Positions 10,390 to 21,720 of a stretch of DNA of 64,000 nt are shown here, in pieces. The position numbers and the translations under genes are program-made. Source of the DNA: Proteles cristata cristata (lineage: Eukaryota > Chordata > Mammalia > Carnivora > Hyaenidae); the NCBI GenBank assembly GCA_017311185.1, contig JAESUZ010005469.1, forward strand, positions 560,001 through 624,000. The letters run 5' to 3'. Positions within the stretch are counted from its first letter, which is position 1; each line of letters begins with the position of its first letter. The notes beneath the pieces were generated by a model, which made no database searches, was not told the DNA's origin, and saw nothing but the letters and a program-made list of their open reading frames with translations.

Positions 10390-11340
10390 GTATGTGTGAT
10401 TGAACAAACATGTTTGCCTTTGGCTTGTATTACTTTATTTTGTTTCTGTTCTTTATAATTGGATATTCTTTGCTTAGCAGCCTTTTTTCTGCTTTGGATT
10501 ATTAGAATTGATAGTAAGAGAAAGAAAGAGGTGTTGGACAATTTTCCAAAAATACATTCTATTAGAGTGATTATTCAGTTTTTAGTTGATATTCCTTTGG
10601 ACTGTGAGGTTTATTTGGTGTCTTACTTTGTCAACAATCTTCTTATTATATTTAAGCAGCTTTTTACAGTATGTTTTCCTGTTTAGTAAAGAAAGTTCAC
10701 TTTATTTCCTAAGATGAATTATAATTAGAACTGCTTGGTACTGAGACTCTTTCTCACTTAATACCCCTAATGAGATACAAATGTTCTAAATGTGTCCTTC
10801 TGAATGGATTAGATTTTGAGAGGAATCTACTTATTTTAGTTAACTAATCCCTTTGGTTTTGTATCATACATCCTTATTAGGCTCTCATGTTTCTTTTCCA
10901 TATGGAATTCCTTGTGAAATCAGACCTTAGCAAACAGTGTTACTAACTTTCAGGGTCAGTAATACTGAAAATGTCAAAGAAGTTTGTTGGTTTTACATGC
11001 AGTGTTTTTGTGTCATTCTTGCTTTTTTATATACTCATGATAAATATAATTACTATTCTTGCAAAATGAATTTTGTTTCTTAGTACTTTTCTGGTATGTA
11101 TGATTCCAGTCAATAGCATAAAATAATTAAATACATTTGAACTCCCTGTCTACTTTTGTGGCTCATTTTATAGTTCTGCTTACCTTCTTAGAATTCTGGA
11201 CATGGTGTATCTTTGTCCTTTTGCCAGAAACCTGAAAATGTCCCAGTAGAAGGTTCCTGTGTTGAGTGATAGTGAATTCAGTTTGTCCAACTCTAGGACT
11301 CAGTGACCATGTCTTTCTATGTTCTGAGAAAGCAGACAAG
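10390..11340. other. AT-rich unique sequence, no gene
   Basis: No gene or named repeat. An acceptor- and donor-like pair around 11083-11092 encloses only 10 nt and is not credible. Confidence 0.5.
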
Positions 11341-11344
11341 TTAG

Positions 11345-11565
11345 TGAAAAAGTTTTGAAGAACTTGAGCTTTGGAGTTCTACTTCTTGAGTTCCAATACA
11401 GGCTTCACTGCTTCCTATTTGTATGCCCTTGGACAAGTTATTTGACTTCCCAGTGCTTTGGTATTCTGTAAAATGGAGACTATAATGCTGCTTACCTTAC
11501 AGGTTGTTAGGAGAATTGTATGAGAAACATTCATGAAAATGTCTTAGAATACCAGTTGTTATGTA
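11345..11565 (+). repeat. MIRb fragment
   Basis: MIR order preserved: GGCTTCACTGCTTCCTATTTG, CCTTGGACAAGTTATTTGAC, GTAAAATGGAGACTATAATGC, TACAGGTTGTTAGGAGAATTG. Confidence 0.8.
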
Positions 11566-11599
11566 TTCAGTGTACTTTTCATGTAAAGGTATCTAATTG

Positions 11600-11790
11600 A
11601 ATTTTCAAAATACATTTTAAAATCTGTTTCTTCCTTAGGCTTCATGACTGCCCTGTGCAGAAGGAAGTGCTATTTAACTATATTTTACAGGGGAAGTCAC
11701 AGAGACACAGTGTTAGTACCTAACTTTGTTACCGGTAACAGTCTGGATTATAATCTTACTCTTTCCTCTAATTTGTTATACTTGACTATA
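11600..11790 (+). repeat. MIR fragment
   Basis: A TATTTTACAGGGGAAGTCAC core follows the left part, with a TAACTTTGTTACCGG segment and GTCTGGATTATAATCTTACTC to the right. Ancient and diverged. Confidence 0.55.
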
Positions 11791-11875
11791 AATTGAATTG
11801 TTAGGGCGTTGCCTTGACTTTGTGATGTTATAAGCTAGAAGGTGTAGATGAGGAGAGCATAAATTCCTATTCCTT

Positions 11876-11918
11876 TTTAAAAAATTTTAAAAATGTATTT
11901 ACTTAGAGCAAGGGAGTA

Positions 11919-11971
<53 letters not shown>

Positions 11972-12100
11972 ATCCCAAGCAGGCTCCACAAACCCAGCGC
12001 AGAGCCTGATGTGGGACTTGAACTCACAAACTGTGAGAACATGACCAGTGCCAAAATCTAGGGTCGGATGCTTAACTGACTGAGCTACCCAGGTGCCCCC
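11876..12100 (-). mobile_element. CAN-SINE inserted in the tail of another SINE
   Basis: AAATGTATTTACTTAGAG start, a (GA)n expansion at 11921-11967, GCAGGCTCCACAAACCC and CTACCCAGGTGCCCCC. It sits inside the poly-T end of the SINE at 12106-12238; both share the outer duplication at 11860-11875 and 12239-12254. Confidence 0.9.
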
Positions 12101-12105
12101 TCCAT

Positions 12106-12238
12106 TCCTTTTTTTTTTTTTAATGTCTGCCTGTCAGGACAGAGCCCCATTGTGGGATTCGAACCCAGGAAATGTGAGATCATGACCTGAGCTGAAATCG
12201 AGTCCTATGCTTAACCAACTGAGCCACCTAGGTACCCC
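12106..12238 (-). mobile_element. Internally deleted CAN-SINE, host of a nested copy
   Basis: Keeps the T-rich end and the tRNA-like part (GACAGAGCCCCATTGTGGG to GAGCCACCTAGGTACCCC) but lacks most of the GA-rich middle. The 16-bp duplication TAAATTCCTATTCCTT lies at 11860-11875 and 12239-12254 outside both SINEs, so this was the first insertion. Confidence 0.88.
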
Positions 12239-12254
12239 TAAATTCCTATTCCTT

Positions 12255-13010
12255 AAATTTGGCCCAGTGGTGAGCCAGTTCATTTCTACTAAAATTATTT
12301 ATTTACTTATTAAATATAAATTATTCTTAGTTTTTACAGTCCCCATATATGCCGTTTTCAGTTATTACAATTAATTAACACCAGTTTCCCAAAAACAGTT
12401 TAAATTTCACTTATTGTGTTAACCATGAATAATCATAAAAGTCCAACTAGTACACCCTGTTATTTGGCCCTGAACATACAGCAAAGCATGTAGGTGTGTT
12501 GCCTTCTTGTCCCCAGGAGAAAACCCACATAATATCTTCTAAAAATGGATAATGCAAAGAGAGAATTGGCCGACAAAGACCAAAGTTGAAGCAAAGAAAT
12601 GAAAAATGATAGCACTGGAAATGAAATTGAACCAGTTGTGAAGAGAGTTCTGGAAAAATAGCTGACCACAGGAATATCAACACTGCTACTGTTGTAGACA
12701 CTCTGTATATGTAGCCAGAGGAGCTTAGTGAAGGGTAACTTATCACAAATTAAGAAGGTGTTATAGCTAAAAGAATGAAGACCTAACAGAGGAAAGGATG
12801 CTAGCAAAAAATTTCATACTAAAGGAATTCAGAAGGATATTACAAGAGAGAGAAAACACAAAGGATAAAATGTTAGGAGCTATTCCAAACTTAGGACTGT
12901 ACCAGTTCCCCAAAGTATACAAAAGATACTCATTTGTTATTTTAAATTATACAGTGAGAAGGCAGTACAAAAAAACTCCTATTTTTATAAAGGAAGAAAA
13001 TAATTCTCAA
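12255..13010. other. Unique sequence, no gene
   Basis: Opposite-strand frames here (to 115 codons) overlap each other and show no domain. I see no support for a gene. Confidence 0.45.
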
Positions 13011-13026
13011 AGTTTTGATTATTTTA

Positions 13027-14022
13027 TTTTATTTTATTATTATTATTATTTTTTACAAATAGTTTATTGTCAGGTTGGTTTCCATATAACACCCAGTGCT
13101 CATCCACACAAGTGCCCTCCTCCATGCCCATCCCCCCACATCCATCAGTCCTCAGTTTTTGTCAGCATTCAAGAGTCTCATGGTTTGCCTCTCTCCCTTT
13201 CCCCCACCATTTCCCCCCTTCCTCTCCCCCATGTTCCTCTGTTAAGTTCCTCCCAATCCTCCTATATGTGCAAACATGAGATTTGTCCTCTGCCTGACTT
13301 ATTTCGCTCAGCATAACACCCTCAAGGTCCATCCATGTTGCTACACATGGCCAGATTTCATTGTTTCTCATTGCCATGGAGTATTCCATGGTATAGATAA
13401 ACCACATCTTCTTGATCCATTCATCTGTTGATGGACACTTAGGCTCTTTCCATGTTTTAGCTATTGTGGAGAGTGCTGCTATGAACATTGGGGTGCATGT
13501 GCTCCTATGCATCAGCATTTCTGTATCCCTTGGGTAAATTCCTAGCAGTGCTATTGCTGGGTCATAGGGGAGTTCTATTGTTAGTTTCCTGAGGAACCTC
13601 CACACTGTTTTCCAGAGGGGCTGTACCAGTTTACATTCCCACCAACAGTGTAGGAGGGTGCCCGTTTCTCCACATCCTCGCCAGCATCTAGAGTTCTCTG
13701 ATTTGCTCAATTTAGCCACTCTGACTGGCGTGAGGTGTTATCTCAGTGTGGTTTTGATTTGTATTTCCCTGATGAGGAGGGATGCTGAACATCGTTTCAT
13801 GTCATGTGTCTGTTGGCCATCTGGATGTCCTCTTTGGAGAAGTGTCTGTTCATATCTTCTGCCCATTTCTTCACTGGGTTGTTTGTTTTTCGGGTGTGGA
13901 GTTTGGTTTGTTCCTTATAGATTTTGGATATTAACCCTTTATCTGATATGTCATTTGCAACTATCTTTTCCCATTCCGTTGGTTGCCTATTAGTTTCGTG
14001 GGTTGTTTCTTTTGCTGTGCAG
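13027..14022 (-). mobile_element. LINE-1, 5'-truncated, antisense
   Basis: About 996 bp of the 3' end of a carnivore L1 inserted in reverse. The minus frame 13162-13719 carries the ORF2 C-terminal motif CWRGCGETGTLLHCWWECK followed by the FIAAL..IAKTW and WIKKMW..YTMEY blocks. Upstream ORF2 sequence continues to 14022. The (TTTTA/TTA)n at 13027-13052 is the inverted A-tail. A perfect 16-bp duplication AGTTTTGATTATTTTA lies at 13011-13026 and 14023-14038. The ORF2 C-terminus runs into the 3' UTR in a shifted frame, so the copy is broken. Confidence 0.95.
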
Positions 14023-14309
14023 AGTTTTGATTATTTTAAATTACAGTACACTAAATGCTTTTTTTTCCCTCTTGGTGTGTGTGCGTGTGTGTCTATATAA
14101 CAACAGAGAGTTTTTAATGTTTTGACCCCCCCCAGAAAGCTAGAGGTCCTAGAAAGATCATAGTTTTCTTGTTGATTATTAAGATTGCTTTGTGTGGTTT
14201 TAGCTTGCATGGTTATTTCCATGGCTGTGCAGCAAAAGCTGCCTGTGTTTATTGAACCAAAGGGGCTCCTTATAAGTGGTGGGGATATAGTGATGCCTTA
14301 TGAAACGTC

Positions 14310-14700
14310 TTCCAATACAAATTTGGAGTGTCTGCCATGTGCCAGGCTGCATACACACATGTGAATAAAAAGTCCTTTTTCCCAAAGAATTCACATTTCA
14401 GTTGACTGATGAAAGACAAGATTATTATATCACAACATATGCCTATAATATATACATTTCTTTGAATGCAGTAATAGGGAAATATCAGGCGTTATGAGAG
14501 CCTAGAGGAAGGGCATCCAACTTATTAGTTTGGGAATTTGAGGGGTGGTAGAGGCAGGGAGACAGCCTGGAGGGCTTAGGAGTTAATTTGGAAAAGCTGT
14601 TTTGAAGAGTAAGACAATGGTGAGAAGCTTGTGTGTGGAGAGTTCAGGACATTTTAAAAAGTTAATTTTTGCTGGAATGTGGAGGGCAAGATGAGAGAGA
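14310..14700 (-). repeat. L2 LINE fragment, antisense
   Basis: GTGTCTGCCATGTGCCAGGC corresponds to the complement of the L2 3' end (the 'ctgtgccaggcac' phrase), followed by the 'gaattcacatttcagt', 'taatagggaaatatcag' and 'aggcagggagacag' landmarks in L2 antisense order. Confidence 0.7.
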
Positions 14701-14739
14701 TCAACAGTGCCATGGGACTTGTAGGCAGTTTGAGAGTCC

Positions 14740-15085
14740 TTGGGGGTTTTTCCCAATTTTTTAATATTAAGGTATAAATTATACACAGTAAAATGGACCC
14801 ATTTTAGTATGTATGTAGTTTGGTGCATTTGATAGAAATCCCCTAAGGACCACCAGAGTCAAGATGAAGAACATTTATATTACCCCCTAAGACCCTCAGA
14901 GCTGCTGAGGGACTAGCCCCTTTTCTCTCCCCTAGCCCTGGCAACCACTGATCTGTGTTCCTCCCCTATGGAGTTACGTCTTTTCCAGAATGTCATATCA
15001 GTGGAATTATACAGAATATAAACTTTTAGGTTTGGCTTCTTTCTGTTAGTGTAATACCGCTGAGATTCATTCATGTGGTTGCAAG
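14740..15085 (-). repeat. L1M fragment, antisense
   Basis: TATTAAGGTATAAATTATACAC, CCCTGGCAACCACTGATC and AGTGGAATTATACAG are the standard series seen in antisense copies of old L1M 3' ends. Diverged. Confidence 0.8.
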
Positions 15086-16105
15086 TAAAAGCCTTTGGGT
15101 TATAAGCAGGTAAATTATCTAAGATTTGATTGGAGGGTGGATTTGAGAGGACCGAGAGTAGAGGCTGTTATCTCTAATTTAGCCAGGTGCTAATGGAGGA
15201 GAGTTGCAAAGGTAGGGCTTGGTTTGAGAAGTGTGTGGGAGATGGAGATGGTCTCAACTGAGGCAGGGAATATAGGTGTGACAACAGGTCCGGAAGAGGA
15301 GACCTTGTATGTTGGGTGTATTGAGTGTGGGATTATCTTAACGTGAAGCCCATCAGGAGGAAGGCATTGAAGGAGCTGATTTCTCTACATTCTTATCCTC
15401 TTGTCTTTGCCAGAATCCAGTTTGCTAAGCATTGACGTTGCTTCATATGAAGGACTTCGCTTTCTCTTCCTCCTTCCACCAAAAATTTGCTCCCAAGGCC
15501 TTGTTTTGGCTTATTGCACTATCAGTGAATAAACTTATCATTTATTTAGAAGAATGCTTTCACCATATAGTATCAGATAACTCCATTCATCTGCACTTAA
15601 CCATTGTTTTCTGTAGATAGCAGTTTAAATATTTCTGGAGAAGCTGTGGTCCTTGGAGCTTGAAATCAGAATTCTGTAGTCTTGAACCAGCTACAGGTCA
15701 GGGATTGTATTGTTCCCTTTTCTACCAAAAGAGGTTCACTAGACCTGTTTTTGGAGGGTACTACATTTGAACCAGTTTAAACAGTATGGGGTGGTAGTAC
15801 GGATAAAGGAACATAGTATTATCTGTATTTAAGATGTGGCTGACTGACTCATTTTCTGTGCATGGTTTAATTCAGTGAAGGTCCTCAGGCTGTATCCAGG
15901 CTAATAGGAGAATTCTTCTTGATTAATGTCTATCTCTGGTCTAGGAAGGAAAGCACCCTCAGGAAGTGAAGTGGTGGGCAGTATATTTGCTCTTCTGATG
16001 AATAAGGAAAGATGATTTACCACACCAAGGCCTATACCCAAAAGATATTGGATACAGAATTGGTTCACAGCCATAATTACAGCTAACACAGCATTACTGT
16101 TCCAT
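15086..16105. other. Unique sequence, no gene
   Basis: No gene, splice-bordered open frame or named repeat family recognised. Confidence 0.5.
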
Positions 16106-16265
16106 GACTAGAGAATATTTAGATTTTCATCTCTTACAGATGGGAACCAAAGTCCAGAGAGGTCAGGTAACTTAACCAGAGTCAGACAGCTAGTTTGGGT
16201 AGAGCTGGAATGCAGATCCAGGCAGTGTGGCTCAAGAGTCTATACACTTTTGTGTACATCATGCT
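16106..16265 (+). repeat. MIR fragment
   Basis: CTCTTACAGATGGGAACC, GTCCAGAGAGGTCAGGTAAC, CAGACAGCTAGTTTGGGTAG and GGCAGTGTGGCTCAAGAGTC follow the MIR 3' half. Confidence 0.85.
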
Positions 16266-16316
16266 GTCCTTAGAATTCTAGAATGCTATCATAGGAAGGA
16301 CTCTCACAATTATTTT

Positions 16317-16382
16317 ATTTTTAATGTTTATTTATTTTTGAGAGAGAGACAGAGTGAGAGTGGGGGAAGAGCAGAGAGGGAC

Positions 16383-16416
<34 letters not shown>

Positions 16417-16540
16417 TGAAGCAGGCTCCAGGCTCTGAGCTGTCAGCACAGAGCCCAACACAGGGTTTGAACATGAACCATGAGATCATGACCTGAGCCA
16501 AAGTCAGATGCTTAACCAACCAAGTGACTCAGGCGCCCCA
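16317..16540 (-). mobile_element. CAN-SINE with (CA)n expansion
   Basis: AATGTTTATTTATTTTTGAGAG start, (CA)n at 16385-16413, GCAGGCTCCAGGCTCTGAGC and CTCAGGCGCCCC end. Imperfect duplication TCTCACAATTATTTT (16302-16316) against TCACACAATTGTTTT (16541-16555). Confidence 0.93.
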
Positions 16541-16555
16541 TCACACAATTGTTTT

Positions 16556-17570
16556 TCTTCGTCACTCTTGATTTTACAGTTAAGAGCAACAAAGTCTGGA
16601 GAGGCTCTGATGGCTCACTCAGAATCACAGAGCGATGGTGGAGGCAGAGCTAGTTACAGGGCTCTTGCCACTCTTGGAGATTTTGCCTTGGTTGCTTGTC
16701 ATTTCCATATCTGTGAAGAATAACATCGAAGTGAGCTGACTGGCAAAATTGGTGTTTAATTCCATCTTTTTCCTTGGCCTCCACTCTCTCTTGCCTGGAA
16801 ATGTACTAATTAGCTCTCTTACCATCCCCTCTGTTACTTTATTATTCCCAGGGGATCCTGGAATCACCATTACTGTTTTCTAGCCTGACCTATTTGATCT
16901 TTGTCCGATCTTTGCTGTTTCCAGTCTCTTTCCAGTAGCAGTGGCAGAGGGGAGAAGCTGTCCAACCAGCTGGATGAGAGTTGAGTTTGGGATGGGAGAG
17001 GAGGGTGGGATTGAGGTTATTGCACTACAGATCAAAGACCTTCTGTTACCGGTGCTGCCCTTTGTGATTTTGCTCTTCCTGCTCCACCTGTGCCTACCAG
17101 AGTTTACCCCTCCACATTTGGTGCAAGACATCTCCCTCTTTGCTGTTAGAATTCAGAGCTAGAGAGACAGTGCCAATGAATTTGCATGCCCCAAGCGCTT
17201 ACATAGAACAGAGCATCTGGGACAGAAAAGGAAGCTTTTGCCTTAAAAGTTTACATTTCATATTTGTTTTAATTTTATTTTGAGGAGCCACATTTGGGGG
17301 AATAAATTAATTTTCTTTAACATTTGTTAATCTTTTTTTTACAAAAAGTCCCTCATGTAAACTTATTCAAATAGAGACTGATGTTTTTGTTCTGTTTCCT
17401 CTTTTTTCCCTTCCTCCCTCCCTTCCTCCCTTGTATATTGGGTTTTTGTATGTAAAAATTTAACTCCTGATCTAGCCTCTTCCACCTACCCTACCTGAGG
17501 AATGAAGTTGAATATTAATGTGTTATGGTCGCTATTCTCCAGTGGGTTACTTTTTCTCTACATTCTCTAG
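16556..17570. other. Unique sequence, no gene
   Basis: Opposing short frames around 16625-17160 overlap and have no recognisable domain. A CT-rich stretch occurs at 17398-17432. Confidence 0.45.
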
Positions 17571-17651
17571 AATTAAAAATGTCCTTCTCAATTTCAACAA
17601 AAAATACCTGAAAAGACTCCTTGTTACTTAAGAGAAGGCAAATTTCCCCAG
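17571..17651 (+). ncRNA. Candidate non-coding exon, 81 nt
   Basis: A strong acceptor (CTTTTTCTCTACATTCTCTAG... ending at 17570) and a consensus-perfect donor CAG|GTAAGT at 17649-17657 enclose 81 nt. All three frames contain a stop, so it could only be a UTR, long non-coding RNA exon, poison exon or a pseudo-exon. No companion exon is identified. Confidence 0.2.
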
Positions 17652-18593
17652 GTAAGTTCCCATGTTTTCTGCAAAAACTGGCACACACTTCTCTTTGCAT
17701 TTTACCCCTGTCCAGTGAGACCTTTGTAAGAGTAATCAGCCAGTCGAAGCTGCTCATCTCTTTTTGCCTACATGTTCTTGCCCAATTTTAACTCTTGGTG
17801 CTTTCCAGGAAAGTTTGTATCTTCCTGTCACAAGGAGATTGTCTACCTTCTTTTCAGTTTCCTCAGATGGCCATTGAGCTCCAGGACTGTTGTTCTGAAT
17901 AGAGGCATATGAACAGATGGGAGTTGCCCTTCAGGACCCTGGGAAGGGACCCAGCATGTGTTCACATGGTCATTTCTTTCTGTGAAGTTTGCATATATTT
18001 TTGCATGCTTTTTCTTAAAAGGCAATATAAGCTTTAGGTCTTCCTTAACCTGCATCTGCTTTTGAGTAGTTCCCTTCAAGACATATAGAGCAAGAACTTC
18101 TATCATGTCATCTGATCCAATTAACTTTCTCTGTGGCCTTCCAGTTCATCTTTTAATTTTCCTAATTCTGATCTCTGAAAATAGGGATCTATTCATCCAC
18201 AGTATCAATCAGGAGGTAAAGGCCCCAACAGAAACTTTGCCAGAGGGATACTCTAAGGCTTAGACAGCCTAGTCTTATATTGCAGTAGACACAGATTTAC
18301 ATACTTAGTGGAGAGTTGTGTTTGGCAAAGATGAGTTTAAGGTTCTAGTTCTTTCTCTAATACACCAGCACATTCCCGTTTCAAGAAGATACATTGGAGG
18401 CTATCTATGAAATGCACTGTCATGTCAGCATGTACACAGGAACCTTAACCAATCTCTAGCAGTGACCATTGTTTTCCTGGTCTCACAGGAGACCAGGCTC
18501 AAATACCTGAGTGATCATTTTCTTTCTTTTTGTTCTCCCACTCCATTTGCCGTCAAATCCTGAAGCCAGTTGTTTTAGTTTGCATTGTCTCTT
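17652..18593. other. Unique sequence, no gene
   Basis: No gene or named repeat family recognised. Confidence 0.5.
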
Positions 18594-18609
18594 AAAACTG
18601 TCCCTTCCT

Positions 18610-18829
18610 GGGGTGCCTGGGTGGCTTAGTCGGTTAAGCGTTCAACTTTCGCTTAGGTCATGATCTCACGGTTCGTGGGTTTGAGCCCCGCGTCGGGCTC
18701 TGTGCTGACTGCCAGCTCAGAGCCTGGAGCCTGTTTCAGTCTGTGACTCCCTCTCTCTCTGACCCTCCCCTGCTCACGCTGTCTCTCTCTCTCCTAGAAA
18801 TAAATAAAACATTAAAAAAATTTTTTAAA
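18610..18829 (+). mobile_element. CAN-SINE, young subfamily, plus strand
   Basis: GGGGTGCCTGGGTGGCTTAG head, ACTTTCGCTTAGGTCATG, GTGCTGACTGCCAGCTCAG, and tail CTCCTAGAAATAAATAAAAC: the plus-strand form of the young-subfamily markers. Perfect 16-bp duplication AAAACTGTCCCTTCCT at 18594-18609 and 18830-18845. Confidence 0.95.
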
Positions 18830-18939
18830 AAAACTGTCCCTTCCTTTAAAAAAAAAAAAAAGTCTTATGATTACTGGGGAGTTGAATGGGGTTGGTGGTT
18901 TATAAAGTGAATTCATATCACTCCTTTACTCCTTTTCAA

Positions 18940-19330
18940 TCTTACTGCCCTACTGTAAGCTGGCTAGAGTAATTTGGCCAGTTTACCCTCAAGCATCTTC
19001 CACGGCACTATGCTCCTTGGCACTGGAGACTTTTAAAAACATTTGACTCTATCACTGCTCAGCTCTCAAACCTCATCCATTACACACCCTCTCTGGTCAG
19101 AATAAGCCCTTCTGTGTTCAGTGTTCTTCTTAAGAATAGGCAAGCATATCTTTACTTCCCATCTCTTGCTGATGGTCTTTTTTATATTATGTTCTAGCCT
19201 TATCATTTCCCAGATATGCCTCTTATTTTGCAGTCTTTTCCTTAAGGTACCTACTGCTTTATACTTTGTGGGACAATTATTTGTATAGTTGTGTGATGCT
19301 CCAGACTAGATGTAAAAAAATTCTTATTTT
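18940..19330 (+). repeat. L2 LINE 3' fragment
   Basis: L2-order phrases: CTATCACTGCTCAGCTCTCAAACC, CTCTCTGGTCAGAATAAGCCC, and a 'cttatcat...gcagtc' segment before a decayed 3' end. Diverged; borders approximate. Confidence 0.45.
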
Positions 19331-19602
19331 CAAGGGTGGTAGGTGTCCCATGCAGTCTGTGAAAAAAGTATCACCAGATTACTACAAAGACCTTCGAGAA
19401 CTGCTAACTGCACACACTGAACCCTAATTATCTGTCTTCCCCACCACAATATGAGCAACTCTAGAACTGGGGCTGTGCTCTCAAAGTCTCCATTGCTGGA
19501 ACAGTATAGCATCAAAGTTTCTCAGACTAAAACATAGTCATATTTGTTTCTTCTTCCTGAATGCTTTCCTCCATTCTTTGAATACGATTTTTTTTTTTTT
19601 TG

Positions 19603-19970
19603 TAGGAGTACCTGAGTGGTTCAGTTGGTTGAGCTTCTGACTTTTTTTCTTTTTTTTTTTATGTTTTTTTAAAAAATTTATTTCTGAGAGAGAGAGAGAC
19701 AGCAACAGCGACAGCGTGAGCAGGGGAGGGTCAGAGAGAGAGGGAGACACAGAATCTGAAGCAGTCTCCAGACTCTGAGCTAGCTGTCAGCACAGAGCTC
19801 GACGTGGGGCTCGAACCCACGAACTGTGAGATCATGACCCGAGCCGAAGTCAGACGCTCAACCCACTTAGCCACCCAGGTGCCCCGAGCTTCTGACTTTT
19901 AATTTCTGCTCAGGTCATGATCCCAGGGTCATGAGATCAAGCTCTGTGCTGACTGTGGAGCCTGCTTAAG

Positions 19971-20017
<47 letters not shown>

Positions 20018-20085
20018 GTTTCCCTCTCTCCCTCTCCCCCATTCCCACATAACTCTCTTTCTCTAAAATTAAAAAAAAAGAATTT
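19603..20085 (+). mobile_element. CAN-SINE, plus strand, split by a nested SINE
   Basis: Left part 19603-19645 (GGAGTACCTGAGTGGTTCAG to TTCTGACTTTT) and right part 19886-20085 (TCAGGTCATGATCCCAGGG, CT-rich middle with (CT)n at 19974-20008, A-rich tail). The junction duplication belongs to the inserted copy. Confidence 0.9.
19646..19885 (-). mobile_element. CAN-SINE, young, nested inside a plus-strand SINE
   Basis: GAGCGTGAGCAGGGGAGGGTC-type middle (19714-19732), GAGCTAGCTGTCAGCACAGAG and CCACCCAGGTGCCCC. Perfect 15-bp duplication GAGCTTCTGACTTTT at 19631-19645 and 19886-19900 lies within the older SINE head. Confidence 0.94.
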
Positions 20086-20588
20086 TTTTTTGTTTTAACC
20101 AAAATATTTGAATTTGTGTCAGACTTATTGGAAAAAGAAAATTGGATGCCATTCTACTAGTTAAGGTGTCACTTATCACTTTGTGTTTGAAATTTTAAAT
20201 TAAAAAAATCTTATAGTGTTTTTTATGTATCAAAAAACTTAAATTAAATGAATATTAAAATTTTTGTTTGGAAAATTACCAATGTACCTTTGGCTAATTG
20301 GGTTGTTGCATAGCTAAGGTTAGTAATGATCCAGTTTTAACATGGCCTTGATATTTTATTTGATCTACCCTCTTTAACATTTCTAGACATCATTGAAGGA
20401 AGATATAATATAGTAGTGGTATACATTAAGTAGAGATTTAATTTGTGAATTCTTAATTCAGGTTTATTGTGTAGCTATTAGGATCATATGCTAAAGTAAA
20501 TAATACAAAGTAGTACATATTGTTTAAAGCTTTTATCAGTTATTTCTAAATAGATCTTATACCTAAATCAATATTAAACATGTCCTAG
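20086..20588. other. AT-rich unique sequence, no gene
   Basis: No coding signal or named repeat recognised. Confidence 0.5.
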
Positions 20589-20682
20589 GGGCACCTAGCT
20601 GGCTCACTCAGTAGAGCGTGCATCTCTTGATCTCAAGGTCATGAGTTCAAGTCCTGTGTTGCGCATAGAGCTTACTTGAAAA
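20589..20682 (+). mobile_element. Short old-type CAN-SINE (SINEC_old-like)
   Basis: GGGGCACCTAGCTGGCTCAC, GAGTTCAAGTCCTGTGTTG and AGAGCTTACTTGAAAAA with no CT-rich middle: the short ancestral type. Confidence 0.82.
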
Positions 20683-21380
20683 AGTGTCCTAAATCGTATA
20701 ATTATTTCACAGGCAACCTGAGCTTTAGGTAAATTTGTAGACTCTTGAACCTTGTAATATGCACAAGAGTAAGCTTAAATATAACATAAGTGTAAGTCAC
20801 TGTGATTTGCATAATTTATCTCTTCAGCATAAACATTATACGCATATAGTAAAATTGCTGTCCCACAAGTCAGATTTTGATTGTCTGAATATTTGTAGGA
20901 CTGAAGGAGGTTTTAGGGTTATGTTTATGTTTAGATTTAATTTGAATGGTAAGTTAAGATTTATAGTTGAGCAGTGTGCAGAATGTTTTATTTACTTTTT
21001 CAAAGGTTTTGATTAAAATCAACATCTGAATCTGATCTTTGGGAACCAAGTTCAGGAAATACAGTAAAATTCTATTTTAATTGTTTCCCTTAATTGCACC
21101 TTATTTGTTTATTTGCAATGGTGTATTTAAGACATTAACATACTTAATACCCTGTGATTGGATATATTTAACTTTCTACTAGGCTCACACTTTCATTTAT
21201 AGACTCTGCAGACAGGAACACATAAGACCTGTCTTTTGCTTATATTACTGAATGATTACACTCTAATGTTTTCATTACACGAAACACACCCCTGGTTTAC
21301 TTAGAGCAAATGCTTCTAAGTATTAAGTGTGCTTAGTGTCTCTGACAGAATGTTTACTTCTTAATTCATCCATTAGTACA
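20683..21380. other. AT-rich unique sequence, no gene
   Basis: An 85-codon plus frame at 20759-21016 is AT-driven, with no domain and no splice support. No other feature seen. Confidence 0.45.
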
Positions 21381-21384
21381 TATT

Positions 21385-21720
21385 CTTTTTTTTCCAAAAT
21401 TATTTATCAAGTTCATACTATACGCTACAAAGTATAGTTGATGTAGTGGTGAACAAAACAGAAACACTTTCTCCTTGCCCTCAAAGTATCTTAGAGTGGG
21501 TAGGGGAGAAAAACATGAAACCAGGCAACCATAGTATCTTGTGATAAATGCTGTGGAACTATGAGGCCAGCAGTCCATCAGCACATGCAGCATCCAGAGA
21601 CTTAATAGAGTAAGTGACACCTCTGCCTCCTTTTTCTTCACAGTTAGCCTGGTGAAGTGAAGGGGTCTAGGAAATGTGGCCAAGAATCTTTCTGCCACAA
21701 GGAACAACATTGGTGAAAGC
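21385..21720 (-). repeat. L2 LINE fragment, antisense
   Basis: TTATTTATCAAGTTCATACTATACGC, GTGGTGAACAAAACAGAAAC, CTTGCCCTCAAAGTATC and GATAAATGCTGTGGAAC match the usual order of an antisense L2 3' end. Confidence 0.75.

Noticed and set aside
11727..11740. 14-bp palindrome TGTTACCGGTAACA
   Set aside because: Lies within a decayed MIR copy; probably a chance product of mutation, though a Grainyhead/TFCP2-like reading is possible.
12447..12807. Two overlapping minus frames of 99 and 115 codons
   Set aside because: They use the same bases in different frames and have no domain, splice or conservation support.
13162..13719. 185-codon minus frame, longest in the window
   Set aside because: It is the ORF2 C-terminus of a 5'-truncated L1 running into its 3' UTR, not a host gene.
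18610..18690. tRNA-like sequence with box A/B resemblance
   Set aside because: It is the lysine-tRNA-derived head of a CAN-SINE, as in every other copy here, not a functional tRNA gene.
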